Below the pieces are notes generated by a model. The model worked only from the letters and a program-made list of their open reading frames with translations. It was not told where the DNA came from and did no database searches. This document shows, in pieces, positions 19,934 to 28,019 of a stretch of 28,093 nucleotides of DNA (the first letter of the stretch is position 1; each line of letters starts with the position of its first letter). Source of the DNA: a virus; IMG/VR virus record IMGVR_UViG_3300025096_000093, positions 1-28,093 of that record. The stretch is one strand, 5' to 3'. The position numbers and the translations under genes were made by a program.

Positions 19934-20442
19934 TAACGAAGACGCACGTTCGAGGTAGTTGGCAAGCCACCAACTAGCGCCTGCTGAAGCGTCCTGGTTG
20001 GAATGTCTGAACGAACAGCATCAATAACGCTCGAAAGCTCAAGTATTAACTCAGTTTCTCCCCAGCCCCCCGCCGTGGCTTGGCCGGTATAGGTCAACAG
20101 CTTGGTGATCACTACTCGCGTGTCCGGCTCCAGAATGTTCACGTCCACTTCCCCGACATAAGGCAAAGAGCTGTAAGTCACCTTTTTTGAACCAATCACC
20201 CCACCCCTCAAGGCTTCGTCTAAATAACCCCTGGAAAGTGACGTGTTCGGAAAGACCAAAGTGGTTGGCGACAAATCCCCCTGCCGGCTGGTGCTCAAGC
20301 CGCTGAAGCCAAAAGGAACAAATGCATAGGCAACACTGTCAACAGAAACCGTTTCTCCGATATAGAAATTCTGGAATGAATGAACAAGCTTTCCAGTGTC
20401 GTTATACAAACGCAGAAAATGGCCAATGCTGAGTTGTGTCAT
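19933..20442 (-). CDS. L-like minor tail protein
   Basis: 169 residues. The order tape measure, this gene, K-like, J-like matches the lambda-type order H-M-L-K-I-J with M and I absent or fused. It is beta-rich (SIGHFLRLYNDTGKLVHSFQNFYIGETV), and a proline-free central part ends VRSDIPTRTLQQALVGG. No cysteine cluster of the lambda L type is seen, so homology to L is inferred from position and general shape. It starts one base after the tape-measure stop. Confidence 0.65.
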   Translation of the reverse strand: MTQLSIGHFLRLYNDTGKLVHSFQNFYIGETVSVDSVAYAFVPFGFSGLSTSRQGDLSPTTLVFPNTSLSRGYLDEALRGGVIGSKKVTYSSLPYVGEVDVNILEPDTRVVITKLLTYTGQATAGGWGETELILELSSVIDAVRSDIPTRTLQQALVGGLPTTSNVRLR

Positions 20443-20443
20443 G

Positions 20444-22765
20444 TCAGATGCCCACCTTCCGCCTTGTCGTTGGACTATTCCGCAGTCTTCCTAATGTCAT
20501 TGCAGATCCCATCTGGCTGCCTTGCTTGGCTGCCTTATTCATGCCCGCCTGGAATTGTTCCTCCGTGACGAAGTTCATCCCATTGATCTGGGTCACGTTG
20601 TAGTTGACGTCAAGCGCTCCACCACTAGAACCGCCGGATTCACCGCCGGCAGATGGACTGTCAGAGAGCACGTCATCGCCTCTGGCTCCCTCGTTCCAGC
20701 GGGATAGAGCCCCATCCATTTTGCTTTCTGGGATCACATATTCGGGCTGGCCGCCTTCACCAACGATTGCGTTAGTTGGGCCTGTGACGTAATCGCCCTC
20801 GGCCATGTATTTAGCCCATTCTTTTGATAGTCCTCCAGCGAAGCCCCCGCCTGAATAACCTTCGCCACCACCACCGCCACCGGCAGCGCCGCCCAGGACT
20901 ACTCCAAGCGCTTTCAGAATCAAAGCCTTAGCAATCATCTGCGTTGCCATATCTATAAATGCCTTGCCGATATTTGCAAACATCTCAGAGAAGGCTTCTT
21001 GTGCTGTCTTCGTTCCTGTAATTACTCCGTAGATAGCACTACTCATCGCGCTAGCGAATTCGGATTCTATAGTCTCAAGTAGGGATACGATCATCCCATC
21101 AACATCCTTTAAACTTTCCTGTAGGCCTTCCATATACTTCTTGAGTTTTCCGCCCTTATCAGTTTCATCTAATGCTTTTAATTTCTCTTTAATCTTCTCC
21201 TGTTGATCCTCATCAAATTCACCTTTGAGAGCTAGCATTTTCTTCTCTATCTCTAATTGCTTTCGCTGTTCTTCAGTTACCGCTTCCTTTATTCTGAGTT
21301 CTAGGTCTAAACGTTCTATTAACTTTTCGTAATTCTCTTGGCGTACGGCCATTAACAAGGCTTCTTTATTATCCAAATCTTGTAACTTACCCTTAGCTAC
21401 TAGCTGTTTATTTAGAATTTCTTCGGCCTTATTCTTGCTCGTTCCAGCATGAATCTTTGCTATATCTTTGTCGAGTTGAAGGGTTATTTGTTTTTCACGT
21501 AACTGCTTCTCGTATAAGCGTCCTTCCTCACCTACGAGAGGAACATACTGCTGCTTAAGTGCAAGCATTGCGCGGTTATATTGCAAGTCAGCCATTTGCT
21601 GGGCCGTTCTGTCTGCTTTCTCGACAGGTGCCGAAGAACCGTCTTTCTGTGCGTCCCTTAAAATCTTCAGCTCTTTTATTCGATCTTGGAGAATCTTGTT
21701 TCCATTTAAGTTCACTTTGTTTTGTTCTTTAGCTAGCTCTAGGGCTCGGATAGCTTGCTGGTCACCGTGGACGGTTCCCATAAAATATTCTCTGACGTCA
21801 AACTTAATGGCATCAATACCCCCTTCGCTGCCAAAACTGGTAAGAGGCGTGCCCAGCGAAGACTGGGCATGTTTTAAAGTGTCAGCCCTTATCTTCGCAA
21901 ACCTATTTTCTATTAGGGCCTCTTCTTTAGCTGCAAAAGCGGGATCATTTCGTTTCCTCGTCTCGTAGGCGTTAACAGCATTTACTCGATTTAATACTTC
22001 ATTTATTGCGCCAAGTAAAGGGCCACCAATTGTTGCTGCTAGTGCAGCGACAGATGTGGTTGCTTTATTGCATTCGTCCCAGAAGATAACTACTTCATCA
22101 TCGAAATTTTTGAGAGCTTCTACACCATCCTCTCCTACGATTTGAGTCAATCTTGCGGTGGCTTCCTCTAGTGCTCTTTCCTTGTCTCCTAGTTCTTCTA
22201 GTTGTAGAAGTAGTTGGCCGAATTCACTTTGAGACTCACCTAAAGATATGGTTAATGCAGCTATATCAACAGTTAGAGGATTAAGAGCAGCACCTAATTT
22301 CGCTGCTTCGGCGACCGTTTTATCTATTATGCCGCCGATGATGCTGCCGGCTAACGAACCAGCGAAGCCGCCTACACCGGGTCCACCTGCGAAGCCACCT
22401 AATGCGCCACCGATTGAGGAGCCTGGGCCGCCGCCAAACAGGATGGGAAACGCACCACCGATTGTTGCTGCTGCTAGGCGTTTACTTCGGGCTGCCTTCG
22501 CTATTCGGTTGGTAAGTGATAACTCCTTCTTTTTACCTGCGTTTACTTTTCGCTGTGAGGTGACCTGCTTATTGGTTTCTCTGGTGATTATGCCTTCTAT
22601 TTCTGCGATCTTCCGAACGATTAACTGTTCGGTGGTAAGCGCCCTATTTACTGCCTGTTGTTTGCCAAGCTTGTTAGTGCCCTGTTGGATACGGGCAATG
22701 CGCTTCTCTACTGCCTCTAGACCCTTAGTCTTGACGTTGAGGACAATGGTTTCCTGAACCGCCAA
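20444..22765 (-). CDS. Tail tape measure protein
   Basis: 773 residues. It sets tail length and is injected with DNA. It begins VQETIVLNVKTKGLEAVEKRI, then a glycine-rich, hydrophobic stretch (about 100-150: PILFGGGPGSSIGGALGG, AGSLAGSIIGGIID) that may insert in the membrane, then long coiled-coil-rich segments (about 330-570, rich in K, E, L, Q). A second hydrophobic stretch is AFIDMATQMIAKALILKALG. A length of 773 residues predicts a tail of roughly 115 nm by the usual 0.15 nm per residue rule. It starts with TTG (22765), supported by AGGA seven bases upstream. It follows the G/T chaperones, as in lambda. Confidence 0.92.
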   Translation of the reverse strand: MAVQETIVLNVKTKGLEAVEKRIARIQQGTNKLGKQQAVNRALTTEQLIVRKIAEIEGIITRETNKQVTSQRKVNAGKKKELSLTNRIAKAARSKRLAAATIGGAFPILFGGGPGSSIGGALGGFAGGPGVGGFAGSLAGSIIGGIIDKTVAEAAKLGAALNPLTVDIAALTISLGESQSEFGQLLLQLEELGDKERALEEATARLTQIVGEDGVEALKNFDDEVVIFWDECNKATTSVAALAATIGGPLLGAINEVLNRVNAVNAYETRKRNDPAFAAKEEALIENRFAKIRADTLKHAQSSLGTPLTSFGSEGGIDAIKFDVREYFMGTVHGDQQAIRALELAKEQNKVNLNGNKILQDRIKELKILRDAQKDGSSAPVEKADRTAQQMADLQYNRAMLALKQQYVPLVGEEGRLYEKQLREKQITLQLDKDIAKIHAGTSKNKAEEILNKQLVAKGKLQDLDNKEALLMAVRQENYEKLIERLDLELRIKEAVTEEQRKQLEIEKKMLALKGEFDEDQQEKIKEKLKALDETDKGGKLKKYMEGLQESLKDVDGMIVSLLETIESEFASAMSSAIYGVITGTKTAQEAFSEMFANIGKAFIDMATQMIAKALILKALGVVLGGAAGGGGGGEGYSGGGFAGGLSKEWAKYMAEGDYVTGPTNAIVGEGGQPEYVIPESKMDGALSRWNEGARGDDVLSDSPSAGGESGGSSGGALDVNYNVTQINGMNFVTEEQFQAGMNKAAKQGSQMGSAMTLGRLRNSPTTRRKVGI

Positions 22766-22810
22766 CTACTTTTCCTGCACGTGCTTACACAGTTTAAGCG
22801 TGCTCCATTT

Positions 22811-23008
22811 TTACCTTCGTTTCGACTGGCGCATCTTGTTCATACTCTTCTTTTGCTCGTCGTTTAAATGGCCGAAGTAAGCGGACCACAGGATTATTTC
22901 TTCTGGGGCTACTTCCCTCATTAGCTTTGTGTAGGTGTAGCCCAGTTCCTTAGCGACGCCGAAACACAGCAAAAGCCAGTTGTCTTTAGCTAGCTCCTTC
23001 TGTACCAC
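22811..23008 (-). CDS. Tail assembly chaperone, T part
   Basis: 65 codons from a possible GTG at 23008, ending in KKSMNKMRQSKRR. The core WLLLCFGVAKELGYTYTKLM and EEIILWSAYFGHLNDEQ matches the C-terminal T domain of G/GT chaperones, which contact the tail tube and tape measure. It overlaps the end of the G gene by 23 bases, in the +1 frame relative to G. It is more likely made as a G-T fusion by frameshifting than from GTG, because there is no Shine-Dalgarno sequence at GTG 23008. Its own frame has a TGA just before AAA-GTG, so the shift must fall in the last nine G codons. Confidence 0.78.
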   Translation of the reverse strand: MVQKELAKDNWLLLCFGVAKELGYTYTKLMREVAPEEIILWSAYFGHLNDEQKKSMNKMRQSKRR

Positions 23009-23354
23009 TTTTCATGTCGAGGTCTTCCCCTTCATCGTTGGCCCCCATTACAGCCAGCATTAATTGTTGGAGATCAGCGTCGCGGCATTCACGCTGAAGT
23101 GTGGCTTCATCGCCAGGAGTGAATAAAGGTAGGCCGTTTTCGTCCTTTGCTTTCGTTAGTAAAAGCTGGAGCGCTAGAGAGTGCGCATCTTCACCACGGG
23201 CTTGTTTTTTGGCTCGCTCGCGTTCGGCTGCTGTTAATGGACTGCTATAGAAAACTACTGTGCCCCCGGTCTCTAGAACGACTTCGCGCTTAACAGGCTC
23301 CAGTCGCGCTGCAGCAACTAGCTTATCGATGAATCGCCCGCTTTTAGTGGCCAT
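22986..23354 (-). CDS. Tail assembly chaperone, G part
   Basis: 122 residues upstream of the tape measure gene, in the position of lambda G. The N-terminus MATKSGRFIDKLVAAARLEP is followed by a beta strand (EVVLETGGTVVFYSS) and helical regions with many charged residues. The C-terminus (GANDEGEDLDMKSGTEGAS) is an acidic linker, as in other G proteins. A good AGAGG lies five bases before the ATG. The gene overlaps the T part in a different frame; see the frameshift finding. It keeps tail subunits soluble until assembly. Confidence 0.82.
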   Translation of the reverse strand: MATKSGRFIDKLVAAARLEPVKREVVLETGGTVVFYSSPLTAAERERAKKQARGEDAHSLALQLLLTKAKDENGLPLFTPGDEATLQRECRDADLQQLMLAVMGANDEGEDLDMKSGTEGAS

Positions 23355-23395
23355 AAAAACCTCTAGTACACAAGAATTCTACATGTAGCACTAAT

Positions 23396-23422
23396 TAAAA
23401 AGCCAGCCCGTTAAGGCTGGCT
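23396..23422 (-). terminator. Terminator after the tail tube gene
   Basis: On the minus strand, AGCCAGCC and GGCTGGCT form an eight-pair stem with a short loop, followed by T5. It starts 20 bases after the tail tube stop, before the G chaperone gene. Confidence 0.88.
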
Positions 23423-23442
23423 GGAACTCGTACAAACTAGAG

Positions 23443-24282
23443 TTAACTTATCACGGATCCCAAGATATTCTTGGGGTTCATGATCGTGTAGCTAACTTCA
23501 GCAGTCGTAGCGTCGTCAGGATTGACACTCAAAGACATAGATGTGATTGAGATGTCAGCTTCGACATAGAGACTTTCAGTGTCGTTGGGTTGAAGAACGC
23601 CAGCGACTGTTTCTGCCCCTGCAACAGTATCAACATAAAGTTTTACTGCTGCGCCGTTTTGGTCTTTCAGTACGACGTTGCTAAGCAATCTGTTAGCCAG
23701 AGTGCTTTGATCGTCGGTGAAATACACGGTCATTTGACCCGTTCCTGAAGCGTATCCGCTTTGAACCTTACGGAAGGCAGCGTACTTAGAACTCGTGCCA
23801 GTGCCTGTTCCGGAAGGCAGAGTAGTTACGTCGATTTCTTCTCTAGAGATTTCTAGGGAGAATTCGCGTACTGCACAGACAGCACCATAGGGATAATAAA
23901 AAATACCTATGTGGGCCGGGGTAGAACTGTTCGCTGATCCCGTTCCACCGTCACCATTGAAGGTGACAGCTGTTCCGCCTTGGGTTGCGGAAACTGAGAT
24001 CGTTGTGCGATCAGCAGCAACTGCTACGACCCAATAAACGGTGTAGGCAGCGGGATTTGTGTCAGGAGTGGAAGCTGTTAGAGCAGTGTCTAAGTTTCCT
24101 CCCTGTTCTTCTTCGAAAACGACAGTATCACCAATGCGATAGTCATTATCTGTAGGCACTGTGATTAGAGCACCGGCAGGAAAGTCGGTGAAATCCTCCA
24201 AGCAATAAGACGTACCAGCAGGAGTGAACCATATTGAGCCGGACTGGCCCGTTAAGGCTGTCGAGCTGCATGAAACAGGCAT
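23443..24282 (-). CDS. Major tail tube protein
   Basis: 279 residues from ATG 24282 (MPVSCSSTALTGQSGS). An in-frame ATG at 24303 is weaker, and GAGG lies about nine bases before the chosen one. The body is beta-rich with many T, S, G residues, as in siphovirus tube subunits. The segment AVCAVREFSLEISREEIDVTTL is a typical tube core phrase. The C-terminal domain (VLQPNDTESLYVEADISITS) may be an extra surface domain. It forms the stacked rings of the tail tube. Position between the tail terminator and the G/T chaperones agrees. A strong terminator follows it, in keeping with a very abundant product. Confidence 0.85.
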   Translation of the reverse strand: MPVSCSSTALTGQSGSIWFTPAGTSYCLEDFTDFPAGALITVPTDNDYRIGDTVVFEEEQGGNLDTALTASTPDTNPAAYTVYWVVAVAADRTTISVSATQGGTAVTFNGDGGTGSANSSTPAHIGIFYYPYGAVCAVREFSLEISREEIDVTTLPSGTGTGTSSKYAAFRKVQSGYASGTGQMTVYFTDDQSTLANRLLSNVVLKDQNGAAVKLYVDTVAGAETVAGVLQPNDTESLYVEADISITSMSLSVNPDDATTAEVSYTIMNPKNILGSVIS

Positions 24283-24368
24283 GTGTTTCTGCCTCGATAA
24301 CAAACGATTAGGTGGGGGTGTTCTAGGCGGGGGCTCCTAGTCAAGGGCACGGCCCTATAAGAGACACT

Positions 24369-24800
24369 CTAAGGCGCTTCCCAGTCAGCGATGATATTGC
24401 TACTGATAGATGTGTAAAAGAAAGGGGTGTCATTCAAAGCTGTGAAGTCCGGACCAGCGATAGGTCCTATGGTTCCTAGAACTCCGTATGTACGCGCTGC
24501 TGGTCTAACGGTTAAATCGTTTAGCGCAGACATGAATTGGGTCATTATGTCTTGAGATTGACCGGCACCAATGCCTTTCATAGTGTAGTAACCAATTGTG
24601 AAAACGCCTCTTATTAGTTCTAAGTTTCCGCATAGTCCAGCTGTTGTAGTCGTGGAAAAAGTTAGATCTAGCTGGACCCATTCACTTATTGCGTCTCCAC
24701 CTGCTGCTAGTTGGTTAGCCCCTAATACCTCTAGATTTTCTGCTGCGCAGATATCACGGATCGGGGTTTCGTAGTAACGGCGGATATTTTGGAGAGTCAT
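24369..24800 (-). CDS. Tail terminator protein (gpU-like)
   Basis: 143 residues. MTLQNIRRYYETPIRDICAA is the helical start common to tail terminator and tail completion proteins. The mid part ELIRGVFTIGYYTMKGIGAGQ and the C-terminal beta strands fit the small alpha/beta fold of gpU-like proteins, which cap the tail tube. It overlaps the upstream gene by four bases. The 87-base gap after it holds a small AGGGC-cgt-GCCCT hairpin but no T-run. Confidence 0.7.
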   Translation of the reverse strand: MTLQNIRRYYETPIRDICAAENLEVLGANQLAAGGDAISEWVQLDLTFSTTTTAGLCGNLELIRGVFTIGYYTMKGIGAGQSQDIMTQFMSALNDLTVRPAARTYGVLGTIGPIAGPDFTALNDTPFFYTSISSNIIADWEAP

Positions 24801-25267
24801 GAGAAGTTCTTAGTGACGCGGGGGTCGGCCTTCAGCACACTTGTAACAGTAGCTTGCAGCGTACTTCTAAAGAAACTCGATAAATAGCCTCGATACCAAT
24901 CCCATCCAGCGGTTTCATTGCCGCCTCCTTTTATACGACCTACAACTAAGTCTTGCGCTACGGCTCTATATGTAGTTAGGTTTCCGATTGTGTAGTTATT
25001 GACTGAAGTTCCTGTTTGGTAACGTGTCACCGAAGGCGGTGTTATCAGTTTTGGAGTTCTCGCCACTGGAGGGGGTTCGGCAGGAGGCGCAATAATCATG
25101 GGAATAGAAACGTTTCCTGCTACACCTACCCACGAGCGCTCAAAAGTTCCGCTCCAGTAAGGGCCTTGTTCCTTTAAATCATGAATGACTTTATAAGTTG
25201 CATTCTCTAAAATGCATCCCTTGGCCGTCTCTACATATTTACGCAGATTTTTAAATTTGGTTGTCAT
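24797..25267 (-). CDS. HK97 gp10-like tail completion protein
   Basis: 156 residues. The phrase GPYWSGTFERSWVGVAGN is characteristic of HK97 gp10-type neck/tail completion proteins, in which a helix is followed by a short beta sheet. Helices at the N-terminus (FKNLRKYVETAKGCILENATYKVIHDLKEQ) and the long C-terminal helix (WYRGYLSSFFRSTLQATV) are also typical. The middle is proline-rich. It starts four bases inside the end of the previous gene and ends four bases inside the next. Confidence 0.72.
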   Translation of the reverse strand: MTTKFKNLRKYVETAKGCILENATYKVIHDLKEQGPYWSGTFERSWVGVAGNVSIPMIIAPPAEPPPVARTPKLITPPSVTRYQTGTSVNNYTIGNLTTYRAVAQDLVVGRIKGGGNETAGWDWYRGYLSSFFRSTLQATVTSVLKADPRVTKNFS

Positions 25268-25638
25268 TGAGGTCTAGCCGTTACGACAAAGAAAACTGGA
25301 TCCTCTCCTCGGTAAGTTTTTGGGTCGATTACTTTCATGACTTGGTTTTGACCCGCTGTTGGTACTTCGAAATAATCTGATGCTGTTATGTACGCTCCAC
25401 CGATTTGACCTGGGTTGATCAGGATTTTTACGTCGTCCTTTTGATATAGGCCCCCCTGCTCCTCGATGTCTAGTTCGCAGATGACAATCTTTACGTCAAA
25501 GCGCGTTTCTGATGGAGTGATGGCACCCGTTTCTGGGTTGTAGGTATCAGCTCCCGCTTTTACAAATACGGCAGGAGATCCCCACTCCTGGATCAGAGGA
25601 CCGGGGATGGGTCCAAAAACAGTATCGACTTTGCTCAT
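25264..25638 (-). CDS. Predicted head-tail connector (head closure)
   Basis: 124 residues, beta-rich. The pattern FDVKIVICELDIEEQGGLYQ followed by VKILINPGQIGGAYITASDY suggests a small beta-barrel connector of the head closure type, and the position between adaptor and gp10-like proteins fits. It overlaps the preceding and following genes. Family membership is not certain from the sequence alone. Confidence 0.65.
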   Translation of the reverse strand: MSKVDTVFGPIPGPLIQEWGSPAVFVKAGADTYNPETGAITPSETRFDVKIVICELDIEEQGGLYQKDDVKILINPGQIGGAYITASDYFEVPTAGQNQVMKVIDPKTYRGEDPVFFVVTARPQ

Positions 25639-26216
25639 TAATTACGTACCAACTTGATTTGGCGAGTGGCACCTATGCCGGCGTACCAGCAACCTAGAAG
25701 TGGACGCAGCCAGGGGAAGTCGCGGAAGATTAAAGGGTCAGAACAATCATTACAACTGCTGTGTTCGGCATATTCTTCGTACTCAACTTCTAAAACATCG
25801 AGTTTTTGACGTTTTACATAAACCCCTTCGGCAGGACCAGAGGTTGGAACGATGGGGATTACGGCAGAAGGGTTGAGTAGGAATTGAAACGCTAGTTCGA
25901 TTTGAGCTGTTTTGATTTGTGGGGGGATTGCGCCGCATGATGCTTTTACACCATCACATACAGCGTCATAGCGTGGCCATGCTAAAGCTTGGGGAATGTC
26001 CACGTCGTCAGTAGATGGATCGCACCGAAGACCTACCCACATAAGGCTTTCGAGCCAGCGCACTCCTTGGTATAAGGCGATTGTTTTTTGATCGTCTGTG
26101 TAGGTAGCCCATTGAGTCTCCCATGGTTGAGACTCGGCAAAAGTATTGGCGTCCGCAAGGGTGACATAGCTGTTAGAGGCGGATCCTCCAAGCGTGGCAT
26201 CGATGGCTGCGGTCAT
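25638..26216 (-). CDS. Head-tail adaptor (DnaT-like fold)
   Basis: 192 residues. The N-terminus ATLGGSASNSYVTLADANTF and the helices KTIALYQGVRWLESLMWVG and IPPQIKTAQIELAFQFLL match the phage head-tail adaptor group often listed as DnaT-like. It attaches the connector to the portal. Six cysteines occur, two of them in CNDC. It is the first gene of the connector run. The terminator at 26254 stands 38 bases upstream of its start, so it must be transcribed by readthrough from the capsid gene or from a very close promoter. Confidence 0.75.
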   Translation of the reverse strand: MTAAIDATLGGSASNSYVTLADANTFAESQPWETQWATYTDDQKTIALYQGVRWLESLMWVGLRCDPSTDDVDIPQALAWPRYDAVCDGVKASCGAIPPQIKTAQIELAFQFLLNPSAVIPIVPTSGPAEGVYVKRQKLDVLEVEYEEYAEHSSCNDCSDPLIFRDFPWLRPLLGCWYAGIGATRQIKLVRN

Positions 26217-26253
26217 GGCCTGAACCTAGTGGCTTCAGTCTAGATCAAAGAAA

Positions 26254-26284
26254 AAGCCCCGTATGTACCTCTACTACGGGGCTT
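26254..26284. terminator. Bidirectional terminator between capsid and connector genes
   Basis: AAGCCCCGTA and TACGGGGCTT make a perfect ten-pair stem with an eleven-base loop. The minus-strand side is followed by TTTTTC, so it terminates the capsid transcript most strongly. The plus-strand side is followed by CTTCAT. Confidence 0.9.
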
Positions 26285-26385
26285 CTTCATAGAGGCATCT
26301 GCTCCTCTGTGTTAAACTGTAGCACATAAGGTTGGCGAAGCGTGAGCGAACACCTTCGCCAGGCCATCACCTCTGCAGGAGAGCA

Positions 26386-26955
26386 ATGACGACACCACAA
26401 TGGCACACAGTAGATAAAAATCTCAATGGAGAGATTTGGAAAAGGGTTGTCGGAAATCCCAATTTTTCTGTAAGTAATAAGGGGCGCGTGCTAAGTCATT
26501 CCAAGGTAAGTAGGCGGAAGTCGCACGGCGGCAAGACTGCTGGGTTTGCCGAAGTCCAGCTGTTGCTAAAGCCAATACCCACATCGCATGGTTACTTGAG
26601 AGTTGCTGTAACTCACTCCAAAAAACGCTTTGTTCACGATCTGGTGACACGCGCTTTTTTGGGACTTAGACCCGAGGGCTACCAAGTGAACCATATAAAT
26701 GGCAAAAAGACAGATAACCGCTTAGAAAATCTTCTTTATATGCAATCCCCTGATTATGTTGCCCCGGAACCTGCAGCGGTTGATAACAAGTATCGCGGCG
26801 GATCAGTCAAGCTCAATGTTCAGGTGGTTAGACAAATAAAAACCCGCCTTGCGGCGGGTCAGTCTGGAGTTTCTCTGGCCCGAGACTTCCACGTCTCTCA
26901 ATCGAACATAAGTGCAATTAAGAGTGGAAAGTCTTGGACCGATGTAACAGTCTAA
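26386..26955 (+). CDS. NUMOD4/HNH homing endonuclease
   Basis: 189 residues. The N-terminus (EIWKRVVGNPNFSVSNKGRVLS) is a NUMOD4 DNA-binding motif. The HNH nuclease follows: HDLVTRAFLGLRPEGYQVNHINGKKTDNRLENL, with the central HIN and the final N of the motif. The C-terminal part (about 145-185: IKTRLAAGQSGVSLARDFHV, then SQSNISAIKSGKSWTDV) looks like a helix-turn-helix repeat. ATG 26386 is chosen because AGGAG lies five bases before it. The gene is on the opposite strand to the structural genes around it, and its stop shares four bases (CTAA) with the capsid stop. Such free-standing endonucleases spread by cutting homologous phages that lack them. Confidence 0.9.
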   Translation: MTTPQWHTVDKNLNGEIWKRVVGNPNFSVSNKGRVLSHSKVSRRKSHGGKTAGFAEVQLLLKPIPTSHGYLRVAVTHSKKRFVHDLVTRAFLGLRPEGYQVNHINGKKTDNRLENLLYMQSPDYVAPEPAAVDNKYRGGSVKLNVQVVRQIKTRLAAGQSGVSLARDFHVSQSNISAIKSGKSWTDVTV

Positions 26956-28019
26956 ACGTTAGTTGCGAACGGAGTGTTCACAATTAAACAAGTTGTATAG
27001 ACCATTTTTGAAGTGGAATAAACCATATCCCAGTTACCTGCTGTTGCTAAGTTAGCATTAGTAGGATTACTAGGACCACTGAAATTAGTACCAAAAACGT
27101 GGAAACCGTAGTGGTAGTCAGTGGAGAGAACATCTTGCTTAGACAAGATGTTACGCTCGGCTTCAATGCGAAGCTCCTGTTGGACACCTTCAGCAATACA
27201 CCCGCTAGATGTTAAATAGACAGGATACTGATCGGATCCACCAACGTTAAGAGTTGGCGCAATTGTGTCATCCACAATTATGCGGAGACCCATAAACCAG
27301 GCAATATCATCAGAGCGAACTCCGATGCCGCCACCACCCCACTCAATGGCCGAGCCGCTAGCGAGACTACTGGAAGAGAAGGTCAACGCACCAATCTGCT
27401 GCAGATATGCATACACGTCGCTGTGCATTGCAATGATCTTTAGCTCGTCTGAGCGTTCGCCTAGCTTGTGCTTAGCACCAACAACAGCAGCAGCTGTTAG
27501 GTAGTTGGCAGCAGTTGCACCGCTAGTACTTTGTGAAACGTCCCAGACGTTATCGGCTAGAGCTGTGTCGAACATGCCCGCAAACATGTCCACCAATGTG
27601 GTGGAACGAAGCACGTTGATGGCACCGGCCAATTGGTTGCGGATTGCAGCCATTGGATCCGAGCCTGTGCCTAGACGGGACAGGTCGTCACATGCATACG
27701 CGAAACCTCTGTGGAGGATCGGCATGATTTGCTCGTCGCCAGTGATGGCTTGAGGTGTCAAATAGCCTGCGCCACTTGTTCCCCAAGTCGCATTTGACTG
27801 GATCCGCTCTTCTGTTGGATTGATTGGGCGGAAGAACGGAACCTGGACAGATACACCGCCGCGCTTAGCGTCGAGTGCATTGTCACGTACCACTGCGCCG
27901 GATTGAACCCATTTGCACTGGTTATAGATTGCTTCTTGGATGTACTGAAGAAATTCAGGACGGGTAACTAAGTCGGTGAGGAATGTTCCTCCCGAATAGT
28001 TGGCCATAGGGGCGGCCAT
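26952..28019 (-). CDS. Major capsid protein
   Basis: 355 residues, an HK97-fold capsid protein. The helix-rich N-terminus (TRPEFLQYIQEAIYNQCKWVQSG) and SVQVPFFRPINPTEERIQS give the arm and extended loop region. The second half (GLRIIVDDTIAPTLNVGGSD and ERNILSKQDVLSTDYHYGFHV) is typical of P22/HK97-like coat proteins of small siphoviruses. No scaffold or protease domain is fused. The ATG follows AGAGGAG, eight bases upstream, among the strongest ribosome binding sites in the window, which fits the most abundant virion protein. The upstream neighbour lies outside the window. Its mRNA passes through the HNH gene in antisense to a strong terminator. Confidence 0.9.
   Translation of the reverse strand: MAAPMANYSGGTFLTDLVTRPEFLQYIQEAIYNQCKWVQSGAVVRDNALDAKRGGVSVQVPFFRPINPTEERIQSNATWGTSGAGYLTPQAITGDEQIMPILHRGFAYACDDLSRLGTGSDPMAAIRNQLAGAINVLRSTTLVDMFAGMFDTALADNVWDVSQSTSGATAANYLTAAAVVGAKHKLGERSDELKIIAMHSDVYAYLQQIGALTFSSSSLASGSAIEWGGGGIGVRSDDIAWFMGLRIIVDDTIAPTLNVGGSDQYPVYLTSSGCIAEGVQQELRIEAERNILSKQDVLSTDYHYGFHVFGTNFSGPSNPTNANLATAGNWDMVYSTSKMVYTTCLIVNTPFATNV

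Noticed and set aside
26332-26385. Upstream start for the HNH protein
   Set aside because: TTG start without ribosome binding site; ATG 26386 has AGGAG and begins the NUMOD4 domain more sensibly.
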